From assembly GCA_902525585.1 (NCBI GenBank), contig CABZHQ010000011.1, positions 1 to 53,358 of the forward strand: a stretch of DNA of 53,358 bases, written 5' to 3'. Origin of the DNA: an uncultured Prochlorococcus sp. (GTDB taxonomy: Bacteria; Cyanobacteriota; Cyanobacteriia; PCC-6307; Cyanobiaceae). This document shows positions 1 to 8,771 of the stretch, piece after piece (within the stretch, counting starts at the first letter, position 1; each line of letters opens with the position of its first letter). Made by a program: the position numbers and the translations under genes. The notes under the pieces are model-generated. The model made no database searches. It worked only from the letters and a program-made list of their open reading frames with translations, and was not told the DNA's origin.

Positions 1-1
1 A

Positions 2-1639
2 TCTTCTGGTATGAAACAGGTCGTAAAGGATTTCAAACCAAATTCTCTAGAGGATATTTCTTCCATTCTGGCCCTTTATAGACCTGGTCCTCTTGATGCG
101 GGCCTTATACCTAAGTTCATAAATCGAAAAAACGGTAATGAAAAGGTTGATTTCCCTCATCCTTTTATTAAGTCAATTCTCACTGAAACCTATGGAATTA
201 TGGTTTACCAAGAACAAATCATGAAAATTGCTCAAGACTTAGCTGGTTATTCTTTAGGTGATGCTGATTTACTTCGTAGAGCAATGGGTAAAAAGAAAGT
301 ATCTGAGATGGTGAAGCATAGGAATATTTTTGTAGACGGTTCAATGAAGAAAGGTGTAAATGAAAAATTAGCAAATGATCTTTTTGACCAAATGGTTTTA
401 TTTGCAGAATATTGTTTTAACAAAAGCCACTCAACTGCTTATGGTGCTGTAACTTATCAAACTGCATTTTTAAAAGCCCATTTTCCTGTTGCATATATGG
501 CAGCTCTCTTAAGCGTAAATTCTGGCTCTAGCGACAAGATGCAAAGATATATTTCTAATTGTTATTCCATGGGTATAGAAGTTATTTCACCAAGCATTAA
601 TTTCTCTGGAGTTGATTTTACAATTAAGAATAATCAGATTTTATTCGGGCTATCTGCAATTAAGAATTTAGGTGATTCTGCAATAAGAAATATAATTGAG
701 AACCGCAATAGTTTTGGAATTTTTAAGTCATTATCTGATTTGTGTGACCGTTTGCCCTCTAATGTTCTTAATAAAAGAAGTATTGAATCTCTAATTCATT
801 GTGGAGCACTAGATGAGTTTTCAAATGATAATAATAGAGCTCAGTTATTGTCAGATCTCGAACATGTTATTGAATGGGCCTCTTCAAGAAATCGTGATAG
901 ATTATCTGGTCAAGGAAATCTATTTGACTCTAGAGAAGAATTTTCTAATATTGTTTTTTCAGATTCTCAATTAGCTAAGGTTGATGATTATTCACTTATT
1001 GAGAAGTTAAAGTTGGAAAAGCAGTTGTTGGGCTTTTATTTATCTGATCATCCTCTAAAGCATTTAACTAAGCCAGCAAAACTTATATCACCTATAAGTA
1101 TTTCGCAGTTAGAAGAAACAAAAGATAGAACCAAAGTCTCTTTAGTAGGAATGATCCCTGATTTGAAGCAAATTACAACGAGAAAAGGAGATAGGATGGC
1201 TATGGTTCAGTTAGAAGATCTTTCCGGGGGTTGCGAAGCAATAGTTTTTCCAAAAACTTATGTCAGATTATCAGAATTTCTATTGACTGATACTCGATTA
1301 TTGGTTTGGGGAACAATAGATAAAAAAAGTGATAGGACCCAATTAATAATTGATGATTGTAGAGAAATAGATAATCTTAAATTGCTTATTATTAATCTTG
1401 AAAGTTCTCAAGCATCAGATGTAAGAGTACAAAATACTTTGAGAGACTGTTTAATTAAATTTAAACCAGATAAAGGCAAATGTGGAATTAAGATTCCTGT
1501 TTTAGCGGCAGTAAGAAATAAAAATAGTGTTACCTACGTTAAATTTGGTGAACAATTCTGCATTGGAGATATTCAAGGAGCATGCAAATTATTAGAAGAT
1601 AAATCATTCCAAGTTAATTTGAAATCTTTAGTTTCTTAG
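2..1639 (+). CDS. dnaE: DNA polymerase III alpha subunit, C-terminal part (5' end outside window)
   Basis: Catalytic subunit of the replicative polymerase; only the C-terminal ~545 residues lie here. The reading frame is open to the window edge, so the Met at base 11 (in the conserved SGMKQ context) is internal rather than the start. Seen in order (numbering from that Met): the conserved LYRPGPLDAG segment (~22-31), fingers-type helix with LGDADLLRRAMGKKK (~82-96), tandem HhH-like region (~190-280), a QGNLF sequence (301-305) resembling a beta-clamp binding motif, and an OB-fold region (~360-450). The uninterrupted AEYCFN segment (132-137) is the place where many cyanobacterial DnaE proteins are split by an intein; none is present. 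The gene ends one base before the convergent PAM68-like gene. Confidence 0.95.
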   Translation, partial: SSGMKQVVKDFKPNSLEDISSILALYRPGPLDAGLIPKFINRKNGNEKVDFPHPFIKSILTETYGIMVYQEQIMKIAQDLAGYSLGDADLLRRAMGKKKVSEMVKHRNIFVDGSMKKGVNEKLANDLFDQMVLFAEYCFNKSHSTAYGAVTYQTAFLKAHFPVAYMAALLSVNSGSSDKMQRYISNCYSMGIEVISPSINFSGVDFTIKNNQILFGLSAIKNLGDSAIRNIIENRNSFGIFKSLSDLCDRLPSNVLNKRSIESLIHCGALDEFSNDNNRAQLLSDLEHVIEWASSRNRDRLSGQGNLFDSREEFSNIVFSDSQLAKVDDYSLIEKLKLEKQLLGFYLSDHPLKHLTKPAKLISPISISQLEETKDRTKVSLVGMIPDLKQITTRKGDRMAMVQLEDLSGGCEAIVFPKTYVRLSEFLLTDTRLLVWGTIDKKSDRTQLIIDDCREIDNLKLLIINLESSQASDVRVQNTLRDCLIKFKPDKGKCGIKIPVLAAVRNKNSVTYVKFGEQFCIGDIQGACKLLEDKSFQVNLKSLVS

Positions 1640-1640
1640 A

Positions 1641-2090
1641 TTAACTTTTATCCTCGAAATTTTGAGTTGCTGGTTTGAAAGCTGCTTTTGCTCGTTGGAT
1701 GTTCATTGGAATATTTTCAATACCAAAAAATGAACCCGGCTCTTTATCCCAACTAGCTGATAATATGCCAAAACTCAATCCTGCTAAACCTAACAAGAAA
1801 AACAATGCTGAAATTGCAATTGTTGAGGAAGGAGGTATTTCAGCAATATTTCTTGTAACTATAATGTAGCTAATAACAAAAACAGACATTCCTAATATTG
1901 TCGGTATTCCAGCTGTAAAGAATATTCTTCTTGCCATTCTGTCAGCAACATATTTTGGGATGCCACTTGATGATCGCTTTGGCTTGGTTACAGGAATAGA
2001 TGTTTTTTCTAGATTAGCGAAAGCAGTTGTTTCAGAATAGTTTTTTTTCTTTTTATTTTGTGTCTTTTTTTTTGATTGCTTTTTTTTCAT
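1641..2090 (-). CDS. PAM68-like (DUF3464) photosystem II assembly protein
   Basis: 149-residue membrane protein. The N terminus is extremely Lys-rich and basic (first ~20 residues), followed by a polar linker, a conserved GIPKYVADRMARRI segment (~43-56), two transmembrane helices (~57-79 and ~88-110), and a cytosolic-type tail with SWDKEPGSFFGIENIP. This arrangement matches the cyanobacterial and chloroplast PAM68 family, which helps early photosystem II assembly in the thylakoid. It lies immediately downstream of rpsO on the same strand (9 bases between), so the two may be co-transcribed. Family assignment comes from the conserved motifs and topology; the precise role here is by homology. 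Confidence 0.85.
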   Translation of the reverse strand: MKKKQSKKKTQNKKKKNYSETTAFANLEKTSIPVTKPKRSSSGIPKYVADRMARRIFFTAGIPTILGMSVFVISYIIVTRNIAEIPPSSTIAISALFFLLGLAGLSFGILSASWDKEPGSFFGIENIPMNIQRAKAAFKPATQNFEDKS

Positions 2091-2099
2091 TAATTGAGA

Positions 2100-2369
2100 T
2101 CATCCTCTGATTCCAATTTTCTTTACTAGTTCTTGATATTTTTGTACGTTTTTGTCTTTTATGTAAGACAGTAATCTTTTCCTTTTACCAATCATTTTTA
2201 ATAATCCTTGCCTTGAAGCGAAATCATGAATGTTTCCTTGAAGATGGTCACTTAATTTCGATATTCTTTTAGAAAGCATTGCTACTTGTACTTCAACTGA
2301 ACCTGTATCAGTTGGATGTACTTGATGATTTTCAATCAGCTTCTGTTTTTCAGCTGTATCTAATGACAT
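2100..2369 (-). CDS. rpsO: 30S ribosomal protein S15
   Basis: 89 residues, the normal length for S15, a primary 16S rRNA-binding protein of the central (platform) domain. Seen are the family hallmarks [16 protein letters not shown] (~22-37), [34 protein letters not shown] region (~39-72) and the basic C terminus. Sits between ruvA (32 bases upstream) and the PAM68-like gene. In many bacteria S15 represses its own translation through a structured leader; the 32-base gap here is too short for me to claim one. Confidence 0.98.
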   Translation of the reverse strand: MSLDTAEKQKLIENHQVHPTDTGSVEVQVAMLSKRISKLSDHLQGNIHDFASRQGLLKMIGKRKRLLSYIKDKNVQKYQELVKKIGIRG

Positions 2370-2401
2370 AAAATTTATTTCTTTTAATCTATGATACTAC
2401 G

Positions 2402-3079
2402 TCATCTAGCTATATTACTACTATCCTCATCTAGATAATGCATAGCTAATTTCAATAGTTTTTCAAATGATAAATTATTTTCTTTTTTACCTAGGAGATC
2501 TATTTCTTTAATAATAATTGGCAAAATAGTATTTATTTCATTTTTTTTGTAACTTAATGATTGAAGGGTTAACTGAAGGTCTTCTATCATTTTATTTATC
2601 TCAGGATCCTTAATCTTAAATTCATCTTTGCTTTTTTCTTCTTCAGATAATATTTCGCTTTTAAATTTACTTTTTAATTCTAAGATTAACCGATCACTCA
2701 TTTTATGTCCTATACCAGGTACGGAACAAATTAATTTTTTGTCTTGTGTTTTTATTGCATTTATAACTTCACTAATTGAAAATTTGTTTAATAACCCAAT
2801 ACCAATTTGAGATCCAACACCTCGAATACTTAAGATTTTAATAAAAAAATTCTTTTGATCCTGTGATGTAAAGCCAAATAATAAATCTGAATCTTCTTTT
2901 TTAATATGTTTTATCCAAAGAGTGAGGTTTTTAGTAGATATCTGATTTGTTTTTAATTTGAGAAAAAAGGATTCTAGTATTTGTATTTCGTATCCTAATC
3001 CTTGACAATTTATTAAAACAAAAAATTTTTGATTAGTTTGCCATAAATCAACTAAATCTCCATTTATCCAACTAATCAA
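2402..3079 (-). CDS. ruvA: Holliday junction branch migration protein RuvA
   Basis: 225-residue DNA-binding subunit of the RuvAB branch-migration complex. Visible are the N-terminal OB-fold (MISWINGDLVDL... to ~70), the two helix-hairpin-helix motifs (LSIRGVGSQIGIGLL, ~83-97, and ICSVPGIGHKMSDRLILEL, ~117-135) and a divergent C-terminal domain III that would contact RuvB. The start is TTG at 3077-3079, directly abutting the TAA stop of the upstream glycine-zipper gene, which suggests translational coupling. The TTG start gives the expected family N terminus and no ATG lies nearby. ruvB is not in this window. Confidence 0.95.
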   Translation of the reverse strand: MISWINGDLVDLWQTNQKFFVLINCQGLGYEIQILESFFLKLKTNQISTKNLTLWIKHIKKEDSDLLFGFTSQDQKNFFIKILSIRGVGSQIGIGLLNKFSISEVINAIKTQDKKLICSVPGIGHKMSDRLILELKSKFKSEILSEEEKSKDEFKIKDPEINKMIEDLQLTLQSLSYKKNEINTILPIIIKEIDLLGKKENNLSFEKLLKLAMHYLDEDSSNIAR

Positions 3080-3442
3080 TTAACCACCATCCACCTGACA
3101 TCCAATTAGGGCTCCTGCAGTACCTCCCGCTGGTACGGCCCAAAACCTGTCTTTACCTCTAGATGAGGATAATGCAATTCCAGCACCAAGAAGACCCCCT
3201 ATAACAGAACCTTCACTACAGTCATTATCATCTATTTTTTCAGCTTTGTTTTGACCTCCACAAGGTATTACAACGTCTACCTCATAACTTTTTACGTAGC
3301 CTGGGTTTGATTTCGTTCCAGGAATGTACTCTTCTCTATATTCAGTTCTTGTACAAGTTACTGATTTTGGGGTTGTTGCATTAACTTGAGCAATAGGAGA
3401 AAAACAAAATAATAAAGCTAAATAGTTAAATTTCATCATCAT
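3080..3442 (-). CDS. Secreted glycine-zipper protein, unknown function
   Basis: 120 residues. A hydrophobic N-terminal signal peptide (~1-22, ending VNA or ATTP) is followed by a short charged region with Cys residues (SVTCTRTEYREEYIPG) and a C-terminal Gly-rich stretch (GSVIGGLLGAGIALSSS... AGGTAGALIGCQVDGG, ~78-120) resembling glycine-zipper or Rick_17kDa-like outer-membrane/periplasmic proteins. Three consecutive in-frame ATG codons (3434-3442) make the exact start ambiguous by up to two residues. The stop codon abuts the TTG start of ruvA. Export and the zipper are inferred from sequence pattern; I cannot assign a function. Confidence 0.75.
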   Translation of the reverse strand: MMMKFNYLALLFCFSPIAQVNATTPKSVTCTRTEYREEYIPGTKSNPGYVKSYEVDVVIPCGGQNKAEKIDDNDCSEGSVIGGLLGAGIALSSSRGKDRFWAVPAGGTAGALIGCQVDGG

Positions 3443-3460
3443 TTTTAATCTAATAATATT

Positions 3461-4351
3461 CTATGTCCTTTTGATTATTTTGGTAGTAGATATAATAGTT
3501 CCTAATAAAACTAGTGAGGCGCCTAATAAAAAATTTATGTTTATTATTTCACTAAAAAACAAAACCCCCCAAATTGAACCAAATAAAACTTGTAAATAAT
3601 TAATTATTGATGCTTCAGAAGCAGGTAAATTTTTTAATCCTATAGTTAAGAAAGTCTGACCAAATTGAGTAAATAAGCCAATTCCTAATATCCAAACTAA
3701 TTCACTCCAATTTGGGGTAACCCAATTGATTAATACAATTGGTAATAGAGTAATAAAAGAAACAAGTGGAAAATATTCAATAATTACATAAATATCTTCA
3801 CTAAATGAAAGCTTCTTAACTGTAACGTAAGCTAATGCGGTGCAGATTGCTCCAAGAAATGCTACCAAAATCGAAATAATATCAATTTCAACGTTTATAT
3901 TTGATAATTGGCTTGGATTCAATATTACTAATATTCCAATCCAGGCAATAATTAAAGCAAAAATTATATTACGCGTTATTTTTTCTTTTATAAATATGCC
4001 AGCGAATATAGATATAAAAATAGGGTATGTGTACTGAATGACTGTAGATATACTGAGAGGCATATTTCTTATCGCATAAAAAATACAAACTAAAGCTAAA
4101 GTTCCTAAAAAGCCTCTTAAAATTAGTAATGGTTTATTTTTTCCCCAAGGATTTATATTTTTTATATTAATTATTAATAATGTAATTATTAAACTTAACA
4201 ATGATCTGAATAAAACTAATTCATAAATAGGTATCCTTTTATCAATATTTTTTACGCACAAAGTCATCAAACTGAAGAAGAATGAGGCAAATACCAAATT
4301 ATACTTTTTTAATGAATTAAGTCTTTTTTCTAATTCTTCGATATTTATCAT
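3461..4351 (-). CDS. DMT-superfamily (EamA) transporter
   Basis: 296 residues with about ten predicted transmembrane helices arranged as two EamA repeats (~15-145 and ~155-290). The repeat-end motifs VIQYTYPIFISIFAGIFIKEKITRN (~103-127) and IINYLQVLFGSIWGVLFFSEIIN (~249-271) are typical of this family, in which the charged residue after 'FxxE' follows the ninth/fourth helix. Family members export metabolites, amino acids or drugs from the cytoplasm; the substrate cannot be read from the sequence. Located 18 bases upstream of the glycine-zipper gene on the same strand and divergent from dnaG, with a 94-base AT-rich gap holding both promoters. Confidence 0.85.
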   Translation of the reverse strand: MINIEELEKRLNSLKKYNLVFASFFFSLMTLCVKNIDKRIPIYELVLFRSLLSLIITLLIINIKNINPWGKNKPLLILRGFLGTLALVCIFYAIRNMPLSISTVIQYTYPIFISIFAGIFIKEKITRNIIFALIIAWIGILVILNPSQLSNINVEIDIISILVAFLGAICTALAYVTVKKLSFSEDIYVIIEYFPLVSFITLLPIVLINWVTPNWSELVWILGIGLFTQFGQTFLTIGLKNLPASEASIINYLQVLFGSIWGVLFFSEIININFLLGASLVLLGTIISTTKIIKRT

Positions 4352-4445
4352 TTAAAAAATAATTTTATTGTGAAATTAAGTAGATTCTTATTTGATTTTG
4401 ACCTATAACAAATAAATCATTATTTATTTTTCGATAATAATCTCA

Positions 4446-6479
4446 ATGGTTCATTCTATACACCCAAGAACTATTCAAGAGGTTAAGGAAAAAGCAGATA
4501 TTGTTGATGTTATATCTGAACATATTGTTCTTAAGAAGAAAGGCAAGGAATTTGTTGGGATTTGTCCTTTTCATGATGATACTAAGCCATCTATGACAGT
4601 ATCACCTAGTAAACAATTCTATTATTGTTTTTCTTGTGGTGCTGGTGGTAACTCTATTAAATTTTTAATGGAATTTACTCGTGCAAATTTTTCAGATGTT
4701 GTACTTTCTCTCGCTAAAAAAAATAATATTAATGTTGAAAATCTCGAGGGTCCCCAAGTAGAGGCTTATAAAAAACAATTATCTAGAAAGGAAGAGCTTT
4801 ATAAAATATTAAGAGTCACTAAAAATTGGTTTAAGTCTCAATTAAATAATTCTCTTGGTTTTGAAGCTATGAAATATTTAACATCAAAGAGAAACTTGAG
4901 TAACAAGATTATTGATAACTTTGAATTAGGTTTTGCTCCAAATTCATGGAATGATTTATTTAACTATCTATCCAAGGTAGAAAAATTTCCTATCAATTTA
5001 ATATTAGCTTCAGGCCTTGCAATTTCTAAAGATAATTCTGATAAGATTTACGATCGTTTTAGAAATAGATTAATTGTTCCAATACATGATATGCAGGGAA
5101 GAGTAGTTGCTTTTGGAGGAAGATCTCTAGATGGTCAGGAACCTAAATACCTTAATTCTCCTGAATCAGAGATATTTGAAAAGGGCAAAATGTTGTTTGC
5201 ATTCGAAAAAGCTTCTAGCAATATTAGGAAAAGAGATAAAGCTATTATTGTTGAAGGCTACTTTGATGTTATTTCTCTTCATTCAAAGGGTATTACTAAT
5301 TCTGTGGCTTCTCTCGGTACCGCATTAAATAAGTATCAAATTTCTCAACTATGTAGATGTACAGATAATAAAAATATAATTTTGAATTTTGATTCTGATA
5401 ATGCAGGTATATTAGCTACAAAAAGAGTAATTAAAGAAGTCGAGAGTCTATCCATTCATGATCAAATTAATCTTAAGATACTTCAACTAAGTGATTTTAA
5501 AGATCCTGACGAATATTTAAATAGCCATACTCCTGAAGATTATTTTAATTTAATTGATAATTCATCCTTTTGGATTGATTGGGAGATTGATCAGATCTTT
5601 AAAGATAAAGATTTAACTAAGTCTGAAATTTTCCAGAGTGTTATTTCGTCATTGGTTAAATTGTTGAGTAAATTACCTCAATCATCAACCAGAACTCATT
5701 ATCTACAAAAAGTTTCCGAGAAATTAAGTAAGGGACAAGCTAGGTTAGCAATACAGTTTGAACAAGATTTAAGAAATCAAGTAAAGGGGTTTCGTTGGCA
5801 TGGTAGATCAAAAAAATTTGAACAACCAAATGAAATTTCCCGACGTGAGAAAAATGAATCGGAAATAATTTTTTATTATTTACATTGTCCAGATCTCAGG
5901 CTATTTATTCGTGATGAATGTCTCAAAAGAGAAATTAATGTTTTTAATACTCTTTATATTCAAAGTTTATGGGAAGCTATTTCAAAAATTGAACAAAATA
6001 ATTTAGGTTTAAACTACTTAAATGATTTAAAACAATCAAATAGTCAAAATCTTCAAAAAGATTTTTCTTCTATTAACTTAATTTCACTTCTGCCTGATTA
6101 CTTAGCTCTCAATAATTCTGAATCATCAAATAAAATTAATATTTTTATTAATCCAAATGAGTTGTTTTTAACATTGCTGAGTAATCCTAAAGACAATTTA
6201 CTAGGAACATTATCACTTCTTGAGAAATATAATTCTCTTAAAAGATGTAGACACTTAATCGAATCTTGGCGATCTCAAAGATTAAAAACTTTAGAAAATT
6301 GTATATCTATTTTAATTGATAATCCTTCTTCAGGTTCTTTAAATACAAATAAAGAGATAGATGATCTTTTTAAGGATTTAAACTCAGATGCGATCAAATT
6401 TCAGGAATTATATTACTTAGAAAGGCAACATATTAATTTTTTAGATAAACAACGTTGTGGCAATTTCATCGCTAGTTAA
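4446..6479 (+). CDS. dnaG: DNA primase
   Basis: 677-residue primase that makes RNA primers at the replication fork. The N-terminal CHC2 zinc-binding domain has C40, H43, C61 and C64. The RNA polymerase core and TOPRIM fold follow, with IIVEGYFDVISLH (~267-279) supplying the catalytic Glu and NFDSDNAG (~315-322) the metal-binding Asp pair. The poorly conserved C-terminal ~230 residues correspond to the helicase-binding domain. Length is slightly above the E. coli enzyme, as usual in cyanobacteria. Its start follows a 94-base AT-rich gap shared with the divergent DMT transporter. Confidence 0.97.
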   Translation: MVHSIHPRTIQEVKEKADIVDVISEHIVLKKKGKEFVGICPFHDDTKPSMTVSPSKQFYYCFSCGAGGNSIKFLMEFTRANFSDVVLSLAKKNNINVENLEGPQVEAYKKQLSRKEELYKILRVTKNWFKSQLNNSLGFEAMKYLTSKRNLSNKIIDNFELGFAPNSWNDLFNYLSKVEKFPINLILASGLAISKDNSDKIYDRFRNRLIVPIHDMQGRVVAFGGRSLDGQEPKYLNSPESEIFEKGKMLFAFEKASSNIRKRDKAIIVEGYFDVISLHSKGITNSVASLGTALNKYQISQLCRCTDNKNIILNFDSDNAGILATKRVIKEVESLSIHDQINLKILQLSDFKDPDEYLNSHTPEDYFNLIDNSSFWIDWEIDQIFKDKDLTKSEIFQSVISSLVKLLSKLPQSSTRTHYLQKVSEKLSKGQARLAIQFEQDLRNQVKGFRWHGRSKKFEQPNEISRREKNESEIIFYYLHCPDLRLFIRDECLKREINVFNTLYIQSLWEAISKIEQNNLGLNYLNDLKQSNSQNLQKDFSSINLISLLPDYLALNNSESSNKINIFINPNELFLTLLSNPKDNLLGTLSLLEKYNSLKRCRHLIESWRSQRLKTLENCISILIDNPSSGSLNTNKEIDDLFKDLNSDAIKFQELYYLERQHINFLDKQRCGNFIAS

Positions 6480-6495
6480 TATAAAAATTTTTAAT

Positions 6496-6963
6496 TTATA
6501 GGCAGTATTTTTTAATCAAGTTTTTAACTTTTTTGGGTTTATCTTCAAGAACATAAGCTTCTACTTCTTTCGCATAAGTCCCAGAAAAATTTGAACTAGA
6601 GAACTCTAATGCTCTTTTTTTACTTTGATGCAATTTGCTTTCTAATTTTTTTATATCCTCTATTGTTCTATTTTCATTACATTTTTGTATCGCATGAGTT
6701 GCTTCGTGTCTTAATGCTTTTCTTATCGCCCTTTCTGTTTTGAAGTTATCTTTATTTGGTTGTTGATTCTTATTTCTATAATTTGTTTTCCTTTTTGCGT
6801 TTTCAGTACATATTATTATTTTATTTTCTTTAAAATTATGTAGCCCTTTTATTTCTTTGTTTAATAGACATTCAATTTTATTTTCTTCAATTATGTAGTT
6901 TGCTTTAATTAATAAGTTAAGAATCTCTTTATCTAATTTGCTCAAAAATAATATAAATTCCAT
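6496..6963 (-). CDS. Small HExxH-containing protein, possible zinc metallopeptidase (Atp23/M76-like)
   Basis: 155 residues, very basic. A single HEATH motif (H86, E87, H90) sits on a predicted helix (RAIRKALRHEATHAIQKC), preceded by a beta-strand-like segment KIIICTENAKR. This order, strand then helix with HExxH, resembles the M76/Atp23 metallopeptidases, which place a VVVC-type strand before the HExxH helix. A third zinc ligand is not obvious. No signal peptide or membrane segment. It lies 10 bases downstream of umuC and could be the third gene of that operon. Function and substrates are unknown; peptidase activity is an inference from the motif only. Confidence 0.7.
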   Translation of the reverse strand: MEFILFLSKLDKEILNLLIKANYIIEENKIECLLNKEIKGLHNFKENKIIICTENAKRKTNYRNKNQQPNKDNFKTERAIRKALRHEATHAIQKCNENRTIEDIKKLESKLHQSKKRALEFSSSNFSGTYAKEVEAYVLEDKPKKVKNLIKKYCL

Positions 6964-6973
6964 TCTATTTTGT

Positions 6974-8260
6974 TTACTTCACTATAGTTGGGATTTGTTC
7001 TATATCAGTTGTAGATGAGCGACTTAAGAAATTCTTATTCATCTTCCAACTTTGTGGATTTTTTGTAATGGCCCATGTAATTGCATTGTTATTAAATCTT
7101 TTATTTAATAAATCAATCGTTCTCATAAGATTTGCTGATTTTTTTAAGTCTTTCTGAGATTTGTAATTGATAACTGATTGCTGTAAATATTCGCTATTAG
7201 TTAAATCCTGCATTAAAACACCAGCTTTTGAGAATTTATATTCGGGATTATAAACTTCTTCAGATAATTCAACTACTATTTTTAAGATTTTATTTGTGTC
7301 ATCTGTTGCATTTGTAAGCTTTCTATGAGCACTTCTTTGATAATTTTGACTTGAATATTTACTGGTCCTAGCAAATACTCTAATATCAGATGATTGCAAA
7401 TTCTGACTTCTCATTTTTTCAGAGGCTTTTATTGCGTGAGTTGCCAGTGCTTGAGTTAAGTCTTCTAATTTTGTGATAGGCGTGCCGAAACTCCTGCTCA
7501 CCTGAATTTCTTTTTTTGATTTCTTGTTTTTTTCTATGGGCAGGCATCTATGGCCTTTCAGTTCTAATTGCAGTCTTTTTCCTACGATGCCTAATTTTTT
7601 AATGATTTCATTTTGTTCCATATCTCTTAGTTCTCTCGCATTTTTAATACCTTTACTTTGCAACCAATTAGAGGTTTGTTTCCCGACTCCCCATATCTTA
7701 TCTATACTAATTCTTTTCAAACAATTATTCTCATTTTCGGTTCTAGCTAAATCAAATATTCCAGCTGAATAATCAATATTTTTAGCTAGTTTATTAGCAA
7801 TTTTTGCTCTCACTTTATTTTCTCCTATTCCTACTGTTATGGTAATCCCTAGGTTCTGATATATTAATGATCTTATGCTTCTTGCCCAAGGATATAGATT
7901 TTCATCATTAGGTCTAGAAATCAAGACGAATGCTTCGTCAATAGAATAAATTTCTATCTGTTCACAGTAATTTTTCAGTAAATTCATTAGTCTTCTGCTC
8001 ATATCCCCATAAAGTGAGTAGTTTGAGCTTAAGACTGCTACATCTAATTCATTTAGTCTTTCTTTGACCTTAAAATACGGAGTTCCCATTTTAATTTTTA
8101 AAGCTCGCGCTTCAGGGCTTCTTGCAATGATACATCCGTCATTATTAGATAAAATTACTACTGGTTTATTTCTTAAATGAGGATTAATATTTTGTTCACA
8201 TGACGCGTAAAAATTATTAGCATCTATAAGAGCTATTGCATCAATATTTGAAATTTTCAT
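6974..8260 (-). CDS. umuC: DNA polymerase V catalytic subunit UmuC (Y family)
   Basis: 428-residue translesion polymerase. The conserved Y-family catalytic acidic residues are present: D13 in ALIDANNFYASCE, and D108-E109 in YSIDEAFV. The HhH region (ISIDKIWGVGKQTSNWLQSKGI, ~186-207) and the little-finger and C-terminal UmuC domain (to ~420) follow. Start is ATG at 8258-8260, overlapping the umuD stop as ATGA, a classic translational-coupling arrangement for umuDC. The protein should bypass UV and oxidative lesions when complexed with cleaved UmuD, under SOS control through the LexA-like site upstream of umuD. Confidence 0.96.
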   Translation of the reverse strand: MKISNIDAIALIDANNFYASCEQNINPHLRNKPVVILSNNDGCIIARSPEARALKIKMGTPYFKVKERLNELDVAVLSSNYSLYGDMSRRLMNLLKNYCEQIEIYSIDEAFVLISRPNDENLYPWARSIRSLIYQNLGITITVGIGENKVRAKIANKLAKNIDYSAGIFDLARTENENNCLKRISIDKIWGVGKQTSNWLQSKGIKNARELRDMEQNEIIKKLGIVGKRLQLELKGHRCLPIEKNKKSKKEIQVSRSFGTPITKLEDLTQALATHAIKASEKMRSQNLQSSDIRVFARTSKYSSQNYQRSAHRKLTNATDDTNKILKIVVELSEEVYNPEYKFSKAGVLMQDLTNSEYLQQSVINYKSQKDLKKSANLMRTIDLLNKRFNNNAITWAITKNPQSWKMNKNFLSRSSTTDIEQIPTIVK

Positions 8261-8673
8261 AAATAGCTATGTATTGAATAAATAACAACTCCCCATATCT
8301 GTACATCAATATGGTTTTTAAATCTAAAATCAGGATAATTATGATTTTCTGCTTTTAGATATAATTCATTATTTTTTATAGATAATCTTTTTATTGTAAA
8401 TTCTCCGTCTATCATTGCAATGATAATATTCCCTGGCCTGGCTGTTAAGCTCTTGTCTACTATTATTAAATCTTTATCTTTAATTCCTGCATTTATCATT
8501 GAGTCACCTTTAACTCTAAGAAAAAAAGTGCTAAACGGATTAGATATTAAATGTTCGTTTAAATCAATATTTTCTTCTGTATAGTCATCTGCAGGAGAAG
8601 GAAACCCTGCTGATACCGAATCAGTTAATAAGGGGATTTTAAATTTTTTAGTAGTTGAATCAAAAGAATCCAA
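8257..8673 (-). CDS. umuD: UmuD, self-cleaving subunit of DNA polymerase V
   Basis: 138-residue S24 peptidase-like protein. The self-cleavage site is A22-G23 (SVSAGFPSPADDY), the nucleophile S58 is in KGDSMINAGI, and the general base K95 is in EFTIKRL; spacing matches E. coli UmuD (C24-G25, S60, K97). RecA-stimulated cleavage would give UmuD', which joins UmuC. Start is TTG at 8671-8673; the frame upstream has no ATG, GTG or TTG before an in-frame stop at 8698-8700. No Shine-Dalgarno is visible, and the LexA-type box ends only 12 bases upstream, so the mRNA leader must be very short. Confidence 0.93.
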   Translation of the reverse strand: MDSFDSTTKKFKIPLLTDSVSAGFPSPADDYTEENIDLNEHLISNPFSTFFLRVKGDSMINAGIKDKDLIIVDKSLTARPGNIIIAMIDGEFTIKRLSIKNNELYLKAENHNYPDFRFKNHIDVQIWGVVIYSIHSYL

Positions 8674-8685
8674 GGTTAAGTTAAT

Positions 8686-8699
8686 AGTATATATGTACT
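8686..8699 (-). promoter_or_regulatory. Putative LexA operator of umuDC
   Basis: On the coding strand the sequence is AGTACATATATACT (on the + strand AGTATATATGTACT), a near-perfect palindrome differing at one position from the cyanobacterial LexA consensus AGTACWNWTGTACT. It lies 13 bases before the umuD start codon, where bound repressor would block transcription initiation. Together with the umuDC genes this is good support for SOS control; binding itself is inferred. Confidence 0.8.
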
Positions 8700-8771
8700 A
8701 TATAGCAAAAAATCAAAAAATAGTTAGTTATTAAACTTTTATAGATTAATTTTAGATTGAATCTAATCTTT

